Shown here piece after piece: positions 11,290 to 21,799 of a stretch of 64,000 nucleotides of DNA; position 1 is the first letter of the stretch, and the number at the start of each line of letters is the position of its first letter. The position numbers and the translations under genes are program-made. The stretch comes from Tricholoma matsutake. Taxonomy: Eukaryota; Basidiomycota; Agaricomycetes; Agaricales; Tricholomataceae. Below the pieces are notes generated by a model that made no database searches, had not been told where the DNA came from, and saw only the letters and a list, made by a program, of their open reading frames with translations. The stretch is taken from contig AP026547.1 in NCBI GenBank assembly GCA_026075535.2, positions 10,106,001-10,170,000 of the forward strand. The letters are read 5' to 3'.

Positions 11290-12599
11290 ATGGACCACAA
11301 TCAGAGGAAACACTTTGTTGTGCAAGCTGCTAGTCTTGTCATCAATGCTGCTGTATCTGCATCTGTTACTTTTGCCACACCACTCTTTGACAAAACACCT
11401 TACCATACCTCTGCTTTGTTGGGTGCCACTTGGGTTGTTGAATTATTAAATGGTCACCCTGAGCACATTCGCTGTGAGCTTGGTGTCCATAAACATGTCT
11501 TTCAGATCCTCATCTCATACCTCCAAATCATCGGAGTATAACACTCTCGGGATGTTCTCCTTGAAGAACAGCTGGCAATATTCTGGTATAAATGTGTTAC
11601 AGGACTTTCAATTCAACATGTAGGTGAAAGGTTTCAATGTTTGAATGATACAGTTCACAAGTATGTTCCCTCCTTTTGGCTAGAGATTTATTTTAACTGT
11701 GACTTGCCTTTAGATATTTCATGAAGATGCTACTCATTTTTTCATCCAAACCTTTCTATTCTGACTTTGTCTGGCTGCCAAAAATCAATGACCCCAGTTC
11801 CCCATATATCCTCAACAACCCAAAGTTTCACCCATATTTCAATGGTGCAATTGGCACAATCGATGGAACACATTTCGACTGCTCTGGTACAGCACAGCAA
11901 CGTGCTATTGCTCGTGACTGCAAAGGGTGTGTAACCCAGAACTGTCTTGCCACATGTGATTTCAATCACAGATTTGTTTATATCCTTAGTGGCTGGGAGG
12001 GATCTGTTTCAGATTCAACCATGTTCAACGACACCCATATCACTGATATGAGAATTCCTCCTGATAGGTACTATCTGGCAGATGCAGGCTTCCCTATTTG
12101 TCTTGCACTTCTCATACCTTTTTGGGGGGTACGTTATCATCTTGCTGAATGGGCACGCGCTGAGCTTTAGTATGCTGTAATTTTCAAGTATAGTCTTTCG
12201 CACCTAAGCTTAGAGTTATATGCCTATAGCCCAGCTACTGCACTGGAATTGTTCAACCTTTGCCATGCATCAGCTCGTAATATCATTGAGTGAATGTTCA
12301 GTATCCTCAAGAATTGTTTCAGGATTTTACAATCCAGCCCTGATGTAGACATGGGCATACAGGCACTCATCTCACCAGCACTCGCAGCAATCCATAACTT
12401 CATTTGCAAATATGACAACGAGGAGATCAATGACTACATTACAGATGATATGGAAGATCCACAACCAGGAGGACATGAAGGAGAGTTGGCAACAGGGCCT
12501 GTGAGAAGAAACAAGAAGCAAGAAGCAGATCAGAGGAAGGAAATCATCACCCAGCAAATGTGGAATCAATATCAGCAGGAGCTCGCACATAGGGTTTGA
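11290..12599 (+). pseudogene. PIF/Harbinger transposase (DDE_4 type), decayed
   Basis: ATG at 11290. Three exons are likely: 11290-11660, 11714-12169 and 12230-12599, with introns of 53 and 60 bp (GTATGT..TTTAG and GTATGC..CTATAG) that keep the frame. Landmarks: LEEQLAIFWYKCVTGLSI.. (exon 1); AIGTIDGTHFDC with the first Asp, QNCLATCDFN, GWEGSVSDSTMF, and YYLADAGFP with the second Asp (exon 2); and ARNIIE before the third region (exon 3). A TAA at 11539-11541 and a TGA at 12291-12293 interrupt it. The TGA stands where relatives have the Arg of an IIER motif, consistent with CGA to TGA decay. It would excise and insert DNA together with the Myb/SANT partner encoded convergently. Confidence 0.85.
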
Positions 12600-12662
12600 C
12601 ATGATCCTTTGTAGTATAGTCAGAATCATATTGAAATGTATAGTATCATTTTCATACAACAA

Positions 12663-13878
12663 TCATGCTTGAGGAACACTGAGCTCAATGAGACGCTTCT
12701 GAACCCACACCCAATGGAGTGTGTCACACTTCAGTGATATGTATGCATCAGCCGCACCCATATTTCCCTGGAAAAGATCAATAAGCGCAACAAGCTGTTC
12801 ATCACACAAATCACCCTCCTTCTCCTGGACGAGATCCATGGCTTTAGACTGCCGCTCTGGTGATGTATCAGCACACATTTGATCTGGTTGCCCTAGAGTA
12901 TGCTCAATAGTATTATTAAATGTAACTAAGGTCTCCTTGATTCCATTTAGTGTGACTGCACCAGAGAGAGGTGTAGCTGTGTGAGCCCTTTTGGTCTCTG
13001 AATGGAGCTGGCTAGCATCAAGCGTGGACTGTTTGCACTTGGTGGATGGAGATGTAGACATAGCAGATGTAGATGTGGCATAGGTGGATGGCACAGATGG
13101 TGTCAGATGCTGGGGAGATGATGGTGATGGAGGCTGCAGTGATGAGGGTGGTAGGTCAGGATCACCATTTACTGGGGGAGTAGCCAGGTGACCAGTATCC
13201 ATTTGATCAGATCCCTCAGTTTCTGATGGTTGTTGGTCCACTGACATTGTACTAGCAGCACCCCTGGATTGTTGTGATGGATGAAAGGCATAGCTGCCTT
13301 TTCCGAGGCTGGGCATAAGTGGAGCCATGAGATCGTAGAGCCCAAAACCCTTGTGCGCATAAGACTTTGCACCTGGGTGTTTCTAGCCAGTAATCACAAT
13401 CAGAATCCTTGATCATCAAAGGATAAGGCATACTACTGTATACATATCCCAAGCACACTTCTCATTTACACCAATATTCATCCCTCATTCAGCATCCTCC
13501 TGAGAGGCCCTTCAGAGTGGTAACCATGTTGTAAGCAGATCATAACTAGGTCATTGTGGTTAGTCCAGAAATCAAGTAACTGAGACAATCACATACCTGT
13601 GCATACTTAAACTGGCATGCTTTCACTGTCTTCACACCCCCCTTCTTGCAGTGCAGTGCCAGGTGTTTGACAGCATCATTCCAGATGACGGCTCTAAAGT
13701 TACTACCATCGGCCTGCTTATCTTTGTTATCACAGAGAAATAGGATCAGAAGCTCCTCCTCTTTCTTGGACCAGGAGCACTGGGCACCAGGATCTCTGAG
13801 CATATCAGCAGCAGAGTCACCAGTGGGATTGACCTCTGGGATTGATGGGCTCCTCGATGAGAGGCGGGTTTCTGGCAT
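12663..13878 (-). pseudogene. Harbinger-associated Myb/SANT-like DNA-binding protein, decayed
   Basis: The ATG at 13878 starts a frame whose residues about 35-100 (SWSKKEEELLILFL..FRAVIWNDAVKHL..KGGVKTVKACQFKY) form a Myb/SANT-like domain of the kind found in the second protein of Harbinger elements. A likely intron begins at GTATGTGATT (about 13600). The frame then shifts, and HPGAKSYAHKGFGLYDLMAP continues into a Ser/Pro-rich tail that ends at 12663. Stops between 13390 and 13550 break it. It lies tail to tail with the transposase, 63 bp from its stop, which suggests one two-gene element. In known Harbinger elements this partner binds the transposon ends and brings in the transposase. Confidence 0.75.
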
Positions 13879-14465
13879 GATAAGCCTGAGGAACGTGATT
13901 GTAGATGGTCACACCTATGTCACAATCTCTGGGAAACTTGGCATTGCTCGGCTGCCTTGAGAATAATGTGAATTTCCATTGCTGAACACAGTCTTAACTG
14001 CCAGCTTTCTGCTCACTCAATCTTGCCCTCCACCTGAACTGGCTGATGGCATTGTCAGTACTCAGTTACATTAGAGGTACATTGCAGCCTGAGAGGACGA
14101 GGTCAGAGGGCACACTAGGACGGGGCTTGATATTAGGACGGGGCTTGATATTAGGTGGAGATAAATAGATAACAACAATTGTGTGCACGCAGGAAATCCC
14201 TTCGTGCGCGGAAAATAATAATTGTACAAAGGAACCGTCATACAAAAGAACCGTCATAGCACACAAACGTCACAACACAACAACATGTGCTTCACGTGCA
14301 AGCGCGTTAAGACGCGTACGTATGGTGCATCCTGAATGGGGCTGCAGACAACAATCACATGGTAAGGTAGTCTCATGCTACAGTTCATGTGTTCCCAAAC
14401 TTTCCCATTGAATATTGCCCCAATTGATCAGATGAGCCGAGCAAAAGGGGTGCATCAGGAAAATC

Positions 14466-16224
14466 CAATGCTGACTTATTATGCTTAATGCTTCTTAAAG
14501 TCAAAATTAAGCAGAATTAAGCAGAATTAAGCAAATGGCTGTTAAGGAGATCTTGCTTAGAATAAGTAGGGTCGTTTCCTGAATTAAGCAAAATTCGCTT
14601 AATTTATCCTTATATTGCTGCTTAAACTGCTTTTCTGCAAGTATCAGCTCTCAGGGGGCTGCCTAGCCATGTCAATAAGGAAATTAAGAAGACATTTAAG
14701 GAGACATTTGAATCATAAAAAATATATATTTGGCTATTGAAATAGAGTATACTACATACATACATCATCACTGCTAACTAACCCTCCTCACACAAGATGC
14801 GAGGGGGGTGGGCATACAACATAAATAAAAAAATGCAGATCCTGTCGTCAGCACATTGTGGTGGCCCCTGCTGTCTCTGTCCTGCTCTCCTCATGTCGTC
14901 CCTGTCCTCAGCCTTGTTTCGTCATCCTTGTCGTTGTCCTCGCCAGTATCTCCGTTGTTGTTGTCCCATCCCCGTCATTGTCATCTCATTCCCGTTCCCC
15001 ACGAGCAGTGGCTTGTGGAGGTGGTGCAGGGCGGTGGTGGTGGTTTTCCATAGATACAGCAACAGTAAAACCTAGAAGTTAAAGAGTTGATAAGTTGAAT
15101 GAAAAAAAAAGAAGCGAACATGGAAAAAAATTACCTGGGGCTCAAACAACGATAGACGTCGTTTGTGCCCCTCATCACCCTTCCCCCGCTGCCTGCATCT
15201 ATTCGCATCCCTGTTGTTGGGTTGTCCATTGTTGGCATCCTCGTTGTGGGCGCTAGCCCTCCTGGTCATTGTCATCGCTGGTCCTTGCTACCTCCCAGCC
15301 ACCCCCCCATGGAAGTGGTGGGGGGCAGGTGGGGCCGGTAGTCGTTGTCATAGTCAAAATCACAGGTTTGTACCTAAAAATATTTGTTAACAAGAAAACG
15401 AAATGGGAAAAGAACAGAAAAGATACCTATAGCCCAAGAGACGTCGACGACATCACTTGGGCCCTTTTTTGTTCTCCCTTGTCGTCGTCTCCCCATCTTC
15501 TCCATCCATCCAGGCTGCTCCCCATTTCCACCCCGTGAGCACTTGCTTTCGGCATTGGTTGGGGGTGCTGTGGTGGTCATGGTGGCGTGGTTTTGCTGTT
15601 CCTGTCTTCTCGTCATTGTTCATCAGGCATGGGTGCTTCTTTTTTTCATTGTCATTATAATACTGTTAGAACCTATAAATTATTATATGTTAGTTGAAGC
15701 CCAAAAAAAAAGCAGGAAAAAGAAAATGTCGTCTGTGCCTGTTTTGTGTGTGATGCGGCCCATTTCCGTCATTTGCTGGCGAGGTGGCAGCTGTGGGTGC
15801 ATTGAGTGTGGATGTTTACAAACCGGTGGTGGTAGTGGAGGGAGGAGAGAGGGAGGACAGCAGCGATGGCATCGGCGGCATCGACGGGTGGTGATGACCT
15901 GGCAGACACGGTTGATGACGACGTGTCGTGGTTGCATGACAAACACGTGAATTTCCGTTTTCGGGAAATGCCGAGGGACTTGGAAGAAATTTCGAACATA
16001 AGTCAAGCAGTCCTTAGGGCCTGAAGGACTTACAAGATTCTTACAGCCTTTATTTGCTGAAATGTCACTTATCCGCTTAATAGATTATATCTGCTTGACT
16101 GGTCATCAATTTTAAGGAAAAAATTGTACTTATTTTCCTTAATAAGGCTTAATTTCCTTAATTGGACTCTAAGCTAAATAAGCTAAATAAGTCGACCATT
16201 GATTTTGCTGATGTGAACGCTCTC
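14466..16224. mobile_element. Small DNA element rich in exon/intron units (candidate)
   Basis: The inner ends CAATGCTGACTTATTATGC (14466 on) and, reversed, CAATGGTCGACTTATTTAGC (ending 16201) are inverted repeats, followed inward by repeated GCTTAATT/AATTAAGC motifs on both sides. GGAAAATC occurs at 14458-14465 and 16225-16232, a possible 8-bp target duplication, though the right copy lies 23 bp beyond the inverted repeat. CpG is retained, so it is fairly young. The centre is the module array. Confidence 0.5.
14830..15730 (-). other. Tandem exon-hairpin-intron modules (minus strand)
   Basis: Three units of about 290-300 bp repeat head to tail. Read on the minus strand, each has a pyrimidine- or CAATGAC-rich exon block, the arm pair around a GAGCAGTGGCT motif, a terminal hairpin, then a splice donor. 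Clear introns are 15134-15072 (CCCAG|GTAATT..CTTCTAG, 63 bp) and 15426-15374 (TATAG|GTATC..TTTTTAG, 53 bp). A third acceptor with CAACTAACAT lies near 15660-15690. The hairpins pair GGCTCAAACAACG with CGTTTGTGCCC-like arms and GCCCAAGTGA with TCTCTTGGGC. No known domain is encoded. Confidence 0.5.
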
Positions 16225-16313
16225 GGAAAATCCCGATGCCAATTTTCATGGATCAAGTAGCTCGGCGCGGTGTAGTTTTTGAAATTGCTGAAAAGTATAG
16301 TACGCAATTCCAG

Positions 16314-16651
16314 TGTTGAAATTAATCCCTAATACATGCTGTATACATGAGGCAATACATGCAGCATACACATGTATACATGAGGCAATACATGCAGCAT
16401 ACACATGTATACATGAGGCGATACATGCAGCATGTGCATGTTACTGCGCTTACTGCGCATACATGCGGTAAACACATTCCCGAGTCATGTGACATCCTTA
16501 ATATTATGTATATAAGGAGAACCTGTACCGTAGTAGGAATACAGTGTTCTTACCTCTGCTAACCCTAGCTGTAAGTCTAACTAAACCCCAGGTAGGTTGT
16601 AAGGAACGTGTTGTCTCTTCCCCTGTGCAGCGTATATAGTCTGCTCCAACA
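16314..16651 (+). repeat. 5' LTR of the Copia element
   Basis: Begins TGTTGAAATTAATC and ends CTGCTCCAACA (TG..CA). The U3 part holds three tandem copies of a roughly 31-bp unit (TACATGAGGCAATACATGCA and following) rich in ACATGT-type palindromes, a plausible promoter or enhancer array. A TATA-like TATGTATATAAGG lies near 16506-16518. Confidence 0.95.
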
Positions 16652-16663
16652 GGTTATGGGCCC
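16652..16663 (+). promoter_or_regulatory. Primer binding site for half initiator tRNA-Met
   Basis: GGTTATGGGCCC directly follows the 5' LTR. Its complement GGGCCCATAACC contains the CAT anticodon and loop of initiator tRNA-Met, not the tRNA 3' end. Drosophila copia primes from a cleaved half of the same tRNA with the same kind of site, so internal-tRNA priming is inferred here. Confidence 0.75.
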
Positions 16664-16901
16664 TGCTGGGCACGTCGCGAACGCGCTTTAATTAGCTGCG
16701 AACGACGTTGACTTCATCGTCTCCAAAATTATAACCTTGCGCTCTTCGTGAGCTGCATTGCGCTCCCTGCGAGCTGCATATAAAACCTAGGTTGACTAGG
16801 GTTAACCACTCTGAAGGAGTGTTTTCTCCTGAGAACGTTAAACGTGTTTTATTGAGTAAAAAGACTGATTGAGCGCTTTTAACAGCTGCCACCACAGAAT
16901 C

Positions 16902-19900
16902 ATGTCTTCAACTCTTGAAAAACTCGTTCAAACTTTCGATGGATCAAATTACATTCTATGGGCCGACTCTATGAAGGCGTGGCTCAGGTCTCAGGGCCTC
17001 TGGCAAATAACTAGCGGGGCGGAGCAAAAACCGCCCCCGGCGCCTCCTTTGACGGCGACGAACGCTACCTTGGTAGCGGACGCTAATGCCAAGCTCCAGA
17101 CCTGGAGCAACAAAAATGACCAGGCTATTGGTAGCCTAGTGCTCCGCCTGGCCCCCTCCATTCGGCAGCGTGCCAACACAAAGGACACTGCTGAGGAGGT
17201 GTGGGACCTCATTCGCACCGACTATGGTGTGGACGGCCCCTCCCAAGTCTTTTCGGACTTTAGGTCCGCAATAGCAATCAAAATCCCGGCTGCGAACCCT
17301 GCACCGGAGATTGCAAGAATGGCTGACAAATTTGAGCGCCTCACGGCTGCTAACGTCGCCATCCCCGAGCTAGTACAGGCGATGATTCTACTTGCTGCGA
17401 TGCCGCGCGAGTACGACTCATTGTCTGCAACGGTCCTTAACACGACCACCACTAGCGCCTTGACATTTAAACATGTCAAGGACTCCATTGTTGCTGAAGC
17501 CTCAAGGCGCACAGCAGTTGGAAAGCCCGCTGGCCAGCCTCAGGCCAACAAACTTTCCGCTGTTAAGCGCAAGGGGGGAAACCCCAAATGGCAGCCCAAA
17601 GAAGGGCAAAACAGCAACGGAGACTCGTCCCGAAAACGAGGACGACGTGGGGACAGAAAGACTAAGGAGGAGAAGCCAAAAGAGAAACATACCCACCTCG
17701 CCTCCAACGCCTTTACCACCATAAATGGTAATGGCACCATCATACCGCCGATGCCGCTCATACAGCGCATCGAGCGACGCGAACACACTCCCACAAGGGA
17801 TCCTCGCCGCCGACCGCCTGCACAGGCATACACGGGCGCGGCCTCCTCTTCTCGCTCGGTTTACACCGAATACCAGCAAGCTCGAGACACCCTCGAGCAC
17901 ATGCAACTTCCGCGCAGCGCGAAAAACCTGCGACCGCTGGAAGAGCACCTTACGGTGCGAGAAGGTAAGAGAAGAAGGATAGAGCCAGAAACCGAGGCTA
18001 CGATCGAGGAGGTAGAAGACGATACCGTCTCCCTCGGATCCGAACCTCCGGTAACTGACGAGGAAGTGTGGAAAGCCGTCGACGAAATGCTCGTCGATGA
18101 ACCCCTTGACACAGGGGCGTATGATGACAGGTCAGTCCTTTTCCCTGCCACAAGCACTAAGATTAAAATTCCTATGAATACAGCGAACTTTTCATGTGAA
18201 ATTTTACCGCTATTAAATGTATCATGGAATTATGTAGATCTTAATATATGTGCTATGTGTGCAAAGGGAGATTGTAAGAAAGGTGCCGACTGGATCATGG
18301 ATTCAGGCGCATCAAAACACTTCACTGGTGAAATGAAAGATTTCGCTTCTTACGAGCCTTTACCGAGAAAGGACTCTACCTTGGTCCAAACGGCCACTGG
18401 TACTACTCATATAGTAGGAAAAGGAGCAGTCTTCATTAGACACCAGGTAGTATGTAATGGGAAGTCAGAGACGCGTGAAATGCGACTATACCCCGTCTAC
18501 TACATACCCGACATTAATACTCGATTGATGTCAATGGGGGTCTTTTTACAAGACGGAAGTGATGTGCGTGGTTCCTCCGCATACATTTCATTCATCGAGC
18601 ATGGAAACCCAATCATGCATTGTGTCCCTCTAAGGAGGAATGACACGATCTATTGGGCTCGGACTCATATATTGAGCACCAAAAAGGTTAATGTCGCGAC
18701 CATTTATGTCGCTGACTACTTGACTTGGCATAGGCGACTTGGACACCCATCCAAAGAGGCGCTAGGGAAAATGCCTAAAAGCACCATAAAATTCCCAAGG
18801 AATTTAATTATTCCTAAAGACAAAATTATATGTCCAGGGTGTGCAGAAGGGAAAATGACCTCAAAATCTTTTCCCGAGTCAGACTCACGAGCTGACAAAT
18901 CCTTTGAATTAATACATTCCGACCTAAAGGAACTCCCGGTACTATCGTACCACAAACATAAATACTTCATTGTATTTCTGGATGACAAAACGTCACATAT
19001 TTGGGTCCAATGTCTCAGAAAGAAATCTGACGCTGCTGCAGCGATTAGACAATTTCTAGCAATGGCTAAAACCCAATATGGTGCTACAATCAAGCGCTGG
19101 CGTGTCGATCCAGGGGGGGAGTTCAAGGATCGTGAGCTACAAAAACAGCTCAAGGATTTAGGCATCAAAATAGAGATGTCTGCACCCCACGTTCATCAAC
19201 AGAACGGGCGCGCAGAGCGCGCCATAAGGACAATAATGGAAAAGTCACAAACCCTGCGATTCACCGCTTGTCTACCACAATCATGGTGGGAATTTTGCAT
19301 AAAACATGCAACACATTTATACAACCGAACCCCAATAAGGCGCCTGAAATGGCTGACACCTTTTGAGGACCTGACAAAGGTCCGCCCAGATCTAAACAAT
19401 CTGAAGGTCTTCGGTTGCGGTGCTTATGTCTATCTACCAAAGGAAAAACGTCCAACAACATTGTCTCCTCGATCGGAGCTAATGACGTACCTTGGAGTAG
19501 AAGATGGCATTAAAGCATATCGTTTCATGCGACGAAACGGCGCAATATTCATTGGTGCTACGGCACTATTTGATGAAACGATGTTCCCATGCTGTCCCGG
19601 AGCTAAAACTCCTGCCAAGACAGACCTTGGTGATTTTCCACCAGAACCAGAAGATGACGACCACTCATCTGGAACGGATGGCGATGAACCTATACCGCCA
19701 CAAAATCCGCCCCTTCCTCCATCATCAGAAGATGATGATGATGATTTACCAAGCGAGCAAAAGGCGCATGACGATGCGACTAACGCTCCTCCTCCGCCGC
19801 CTCCAGTTAACACTGAGGACTTTCGTCCAAGACGTGAAGATCAACAGGAATGGCAGCAATTGCCCCGTCGATCAGGCAGGCAGAGGAAAATCCCAAACCG

Positions 19901-21767
19901 TCCCGGCAATACCTATGGAGAACAGCGACTCCCCTCTGACATAGAGAGAGACATTGCGCGTGATCGATATTGGAAGAAGTCTGTGGGTCAAGATTCGGAT
20001 CATAACCGAACACGACCACGACCTCAACAGCAAGAACCGGTTGCTGGACCGAGTTCGGCACCCCACGAGAGTGTGCCCAATTCCAATAATCAAGAACATG
20101 ATCACCCAATGGGGGAACCGGACGAAGCAGGTTATATTAAAAAGATAACCAAGGAAGGTGGAGATGAGCTTATCCGCTGGCTGTTGTCAAAAGCAGTCAC
20201 ACCATCAAGCGGAAAAAGCCTAGTTCCAAACCAATTTCGCGATATTGCGCGCCTACCCCGGCAGCAGCAACTTGAGTGGAAACAGGCTTGTCGTGAAGAG
20301 TTAGAGGCTCTTCGCAAGCGACAAGTCTATGACATCGTCGATCTTCCACATGATCGAAAAACGATCAAAAATAGATGGGTTTTCTCCGTAAAATCGGATG
20401 GAAGAAAACGAGCCAGACTCGTGGCCAAAGGCTTTTCACAAGTCGAAGGCGTTGACTTTGATGAGATTTTCTCACCAGTAGTCCGCTACGAGACCGTACG
20501 CCTCATGTTTGCCCTTGCGTCTCTAGAAGGCATGTATATGACCGGTCTAGATGTAAAAACCGCATTCTTATATGGCAAACTTGATGAGGAGATCTATATG
20601 GATCAACCCGAGGGTTTCAAACTCGAGGGTAAAGAGCGCAAAGTAATGCGCTTACGCCGAGCATTGTATGGCCTTAAACAGGCTTCACTAGCATGGTGGA
20701 GAGAGCTAGAGGCATTTATGCGCACCATTGGGTTTGTGCGCGCCAGCTCCGATGCCGGCATCTTCATACACAAGGATCCTAAGACAGGCAGCATCGTTAT
20801 TGCGCTAGTCTATGTTGATGATGGCTTGTTCATGGGCAAGAACAAGAAACTTGTGGATGAAAAGAAGAATGCTTGCCTGAAGCATTGGGAGTGCCGTAGT
20901 ACTGAAAAAGTCACGGAATTCTTAGGCATGCGCGTCACCCAGACCGCTGCAAAAGTCAAACTCGATCAAACAGAATATCTCGCCAAAGTGCTTGAGAGGT
21001 TCGAGATGACAAATGCCAAGATTGCCCCCACTCCGCTCCCGACTGGCTACAAACCGTCGGAGAACACAGCGACACCAAATGCGGCGCTTAGATCAAAATA
21101 TCAGTCTGTGATCGGATCTTTATTGTATCTGATGCTCGGAACGCGACCTGATATCGCTTATGCGGTAATCAAGATGTCGCAATTCTCGGCTAATCCTAGC
21201 CAAGAACATCTAGACAAAGCGATGTACATAATGCGCTATCTGGTGGGAACCCAGAAGTACAGTATGGTCTATGATGGAGAGAAATCCGAGGGGCTACAGG
21301 CCTTCACAGATTCTGATTGGGCAGCTGACACAGTCAAGCGCCGATCTACAACGGGTTACTTTGCTACTCTGGCGAGTGGCATTGTGTGCTGGCAGTCCCG
21401 TTTACAAAAAACTGTAGCACTGTCATCCACAGAAGCCGAATACATGGCTCTCTCCGACACTTGTCGGCAGATAGTGTGGATAGAGTCCTTATTCCAGGAA
21501 CTTGGATATACACTGAAGCGCGTACCAATCTGCGCTGATAATCAAGGATCCATCTTTATTGGATCAAATCCAGTTCAGGAAAGAAGGACCAAACATATAG
21601 ACATTCGCTACCACTACACCCGCGAATGCATAGAAAATGACAAAGTCACAGTCGTTTTCATTCCTGGAAGTGATAATCCGGCTGACATGTTCACAAAGAA
21701 CCTTGGCGCCGTCCTATTCAGGAAATTTAGAGACTCTCTCGGAATTACTTTCGAGATTCAAACTTAG
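16902..21767 (+). CDS. Copia gag-pol polyprotein
   Basis: Single 1621-residue frame from the ATG at 16902 (context ACAGAATCATGT) to a TAG. Order: Gag (about 1-215; starts with a YILWADSMKAWL-type copia Gag motif), a Lys/Arg-rich stretch (about 219-263), aspartic protease (DSGAS, D467), GAG-pre-integrase (WHRRLGHPS), integrase core with D674, D736 and E772 (35 residues between D and E), reverse transcriptase with YVDD at 1304-1307, and RNase H (D1470, E1511, D1546). PR-INT-RT-RH order defines Copia. I find no CCHC zinc knuckle in Gag; the basic stretch may replace it. Gag and Pol are fused without a frameshift. All catalytic residues are present, so the protein looks functional. It would copy element RNA into cDNA and integrate it. 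Confidence 0.97.
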   Translation: MSSTLEKLVQTFDGSNYILWADSMKAWLRSQGLWQITSGAEQKPPPAPPLTATNATLVADANAKLQTWSNKNDQAIGSLVLRLAPSIRQRANTKDTAEEVWDLIRTDYGVDGPSQVFSDFRSAIAIKIPAANPAPEIARMADKFERLTAANVAIPELVQAMILLAAMPREYDSLSATVLNTTTTSALTFKHVKDSIVAEASRRTAVGKPAGQPQANKLSAVKRKGGNPKWQPKEGQNSNGDSSRKRGRRGDRKTKEEKPKEKHTHLASNAFTTINGNGTIIPPMPLIQRIERREHTPTRDPRRRPPAQAYTGAASSSRSVYTEYQQARDTLEHMQLPRSAKNLRPLEEHLTVREGKRRRIEPETEATIEEVEDDTVSLGSEPPVTDEEVWKAVDEMLVDEPLDTGAYDDRSVLFPATSTKIKIPMNTANFSCEILPLLNVSWNYVDLNICAMCAKGDCKKGADWIMDSGASKHFTGEMKDFASYEPLPRKDSTLVQTATGTTHIVGKGAVFIRHQVVCNGKSETREMRLYPVYYIPDINTRLMSMGVFLQDGSDVRGSSAYISFIEHGNPIMHCVPLRRNDTIYWARTHILSTKKVNVATIYVADYLTWHRRLGHPSKEALGKMPKSTIKFPRNLIIPKDKIICPGCAEGKMTSKSFPESDSRADKSFELIHSDLKELPVLSYHKHKYFIVFLDDKTSHIWVQCLRKKSDAAAAIRQFLAMAKTQYGATIKRWRVDPGGEFKDRELQKQLKDLGIKIEMSAPHVHQQNGRAERAIRTIMEKSQTLRFTACLPQSWWEFCIKHATHLYNRTPIRRLKWLTPFEDLTKVRPDLNNLKVFGCGAYVYLPKEKRPTTLSPRSELMTYLGVEDGIKAYRFMRRNGAIFIGATALFDETMFPCCPGAKTPAKTDLGDFPPEPEDDDHSSGTDGDEPIPPQNPPLPPSSEDDDDDLPSEQKAHDDATNAPPPPPPVNTEDFRPRREDQQEWQQLPRRSGRQRKIPNRPGNTYGEQRLPSDIERDIARDRYWKKSVGQDSDHNRTRPRPQQQEPVAGPSSAPHESVPNSNNQEHDHPMGEPDEAGYIKKITKEGGDELIRWLLSKAVTPSSGKSLVPNQFRDIARLPRQQQLEWKQACREELEALRKRQVYDIVDLPHDRKTIKNRWVFSVKSDGRKRARLVAKGFSQVEGVDFDEIFSPVVRYETVRLMFALASLEGMYMTGLDVKTAFLYGKLDEEIYMDQPEGFKLEGKERKVMRLRRALYGLKQASLAWWRELEAFMRTIGFVRASSDAGIFIHKDPKTGSIVIALVYVDDGLFMGKNKKLVDEKKNACLKHWECRSTEKVTEFLGMRVTQTAAKVKLDQTEYLAKVLERFEMTNAKIAPTPLPTGYKPSENTATPNAALRSKYQSVIGSLLYLMLGTRPDIAYAVIKMSQFSANPSQEHLDKAMYIMRYLVGTQKYSMVYDGEKSEGLQAFTDSDWAADTVKRRSTTGYFATLASGIVCWQSRLQKTVALSSTEAEYMALSDTCRQIVWIESLFQELGYTLKRVPICADNQGSIFIGSNPVQERRTKHIDIRYHYTRECIENDKVTVVFIPGSDNPADMFTKNLGAVLFRKFRDSLGITFEIQT

Positions 21768-21786
21768 CTGCTTAGAGCGCTGTACA

Positions 21787-21799
21787 GTTTGAGGGGGGG
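21787..21799 (+). promoter_or_regulatory. Polypurine tract of the Copia element
   Basis: GTTTGAGGGGGGG ends at the base before the 3' LTR and would prime plus-strand DNA synthesis. The LTR relics at 53792 and 54650 have a very similar tract. Confidence 0.85.

Larger units (their letters stand above)
8770..14258. mobile_element. 5.5-kb inverted-repeat element containing Harbinger genes
   Basis: The left end TACGACGGTTCCTTTGTAC (8770 on) matches the complement of the right end over about 60 bp, including the GCGCGAAGGGATTTCC block. The right end also carries a tandem copy of its last 16 bp (GAACCGTCATA ends at 14242 and again at 14258). GCACAC flanks it on both sides (8764-8769 and 14259-14264), a 6-bp candidate duplication. 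PIF/Harbinger elements normally make 3-bp duplications, so either the Harbinger genes are nested or the boundary or family is unusual. Interior landmarks are inverted copies of a roughly 100-bp block (9476-9610 and 10895-10995) and a tandem array. Confidence 0.65.

Noticed and set aside
14797..15950. Long overlapping open frames on both strands as protein genes
   Set aside because: They are Ser/Pro/His or Met/Thr-rich by-products of pyrimidine-biased repeats, occur in several frames at once, and match no domain.
16347..16562. 71-residue frame present in both Copia LTRs as a real gene
   Set aside because: It follows the tandem U3 repeat and is identical only because the LTRs are; no coding signal beyond that.
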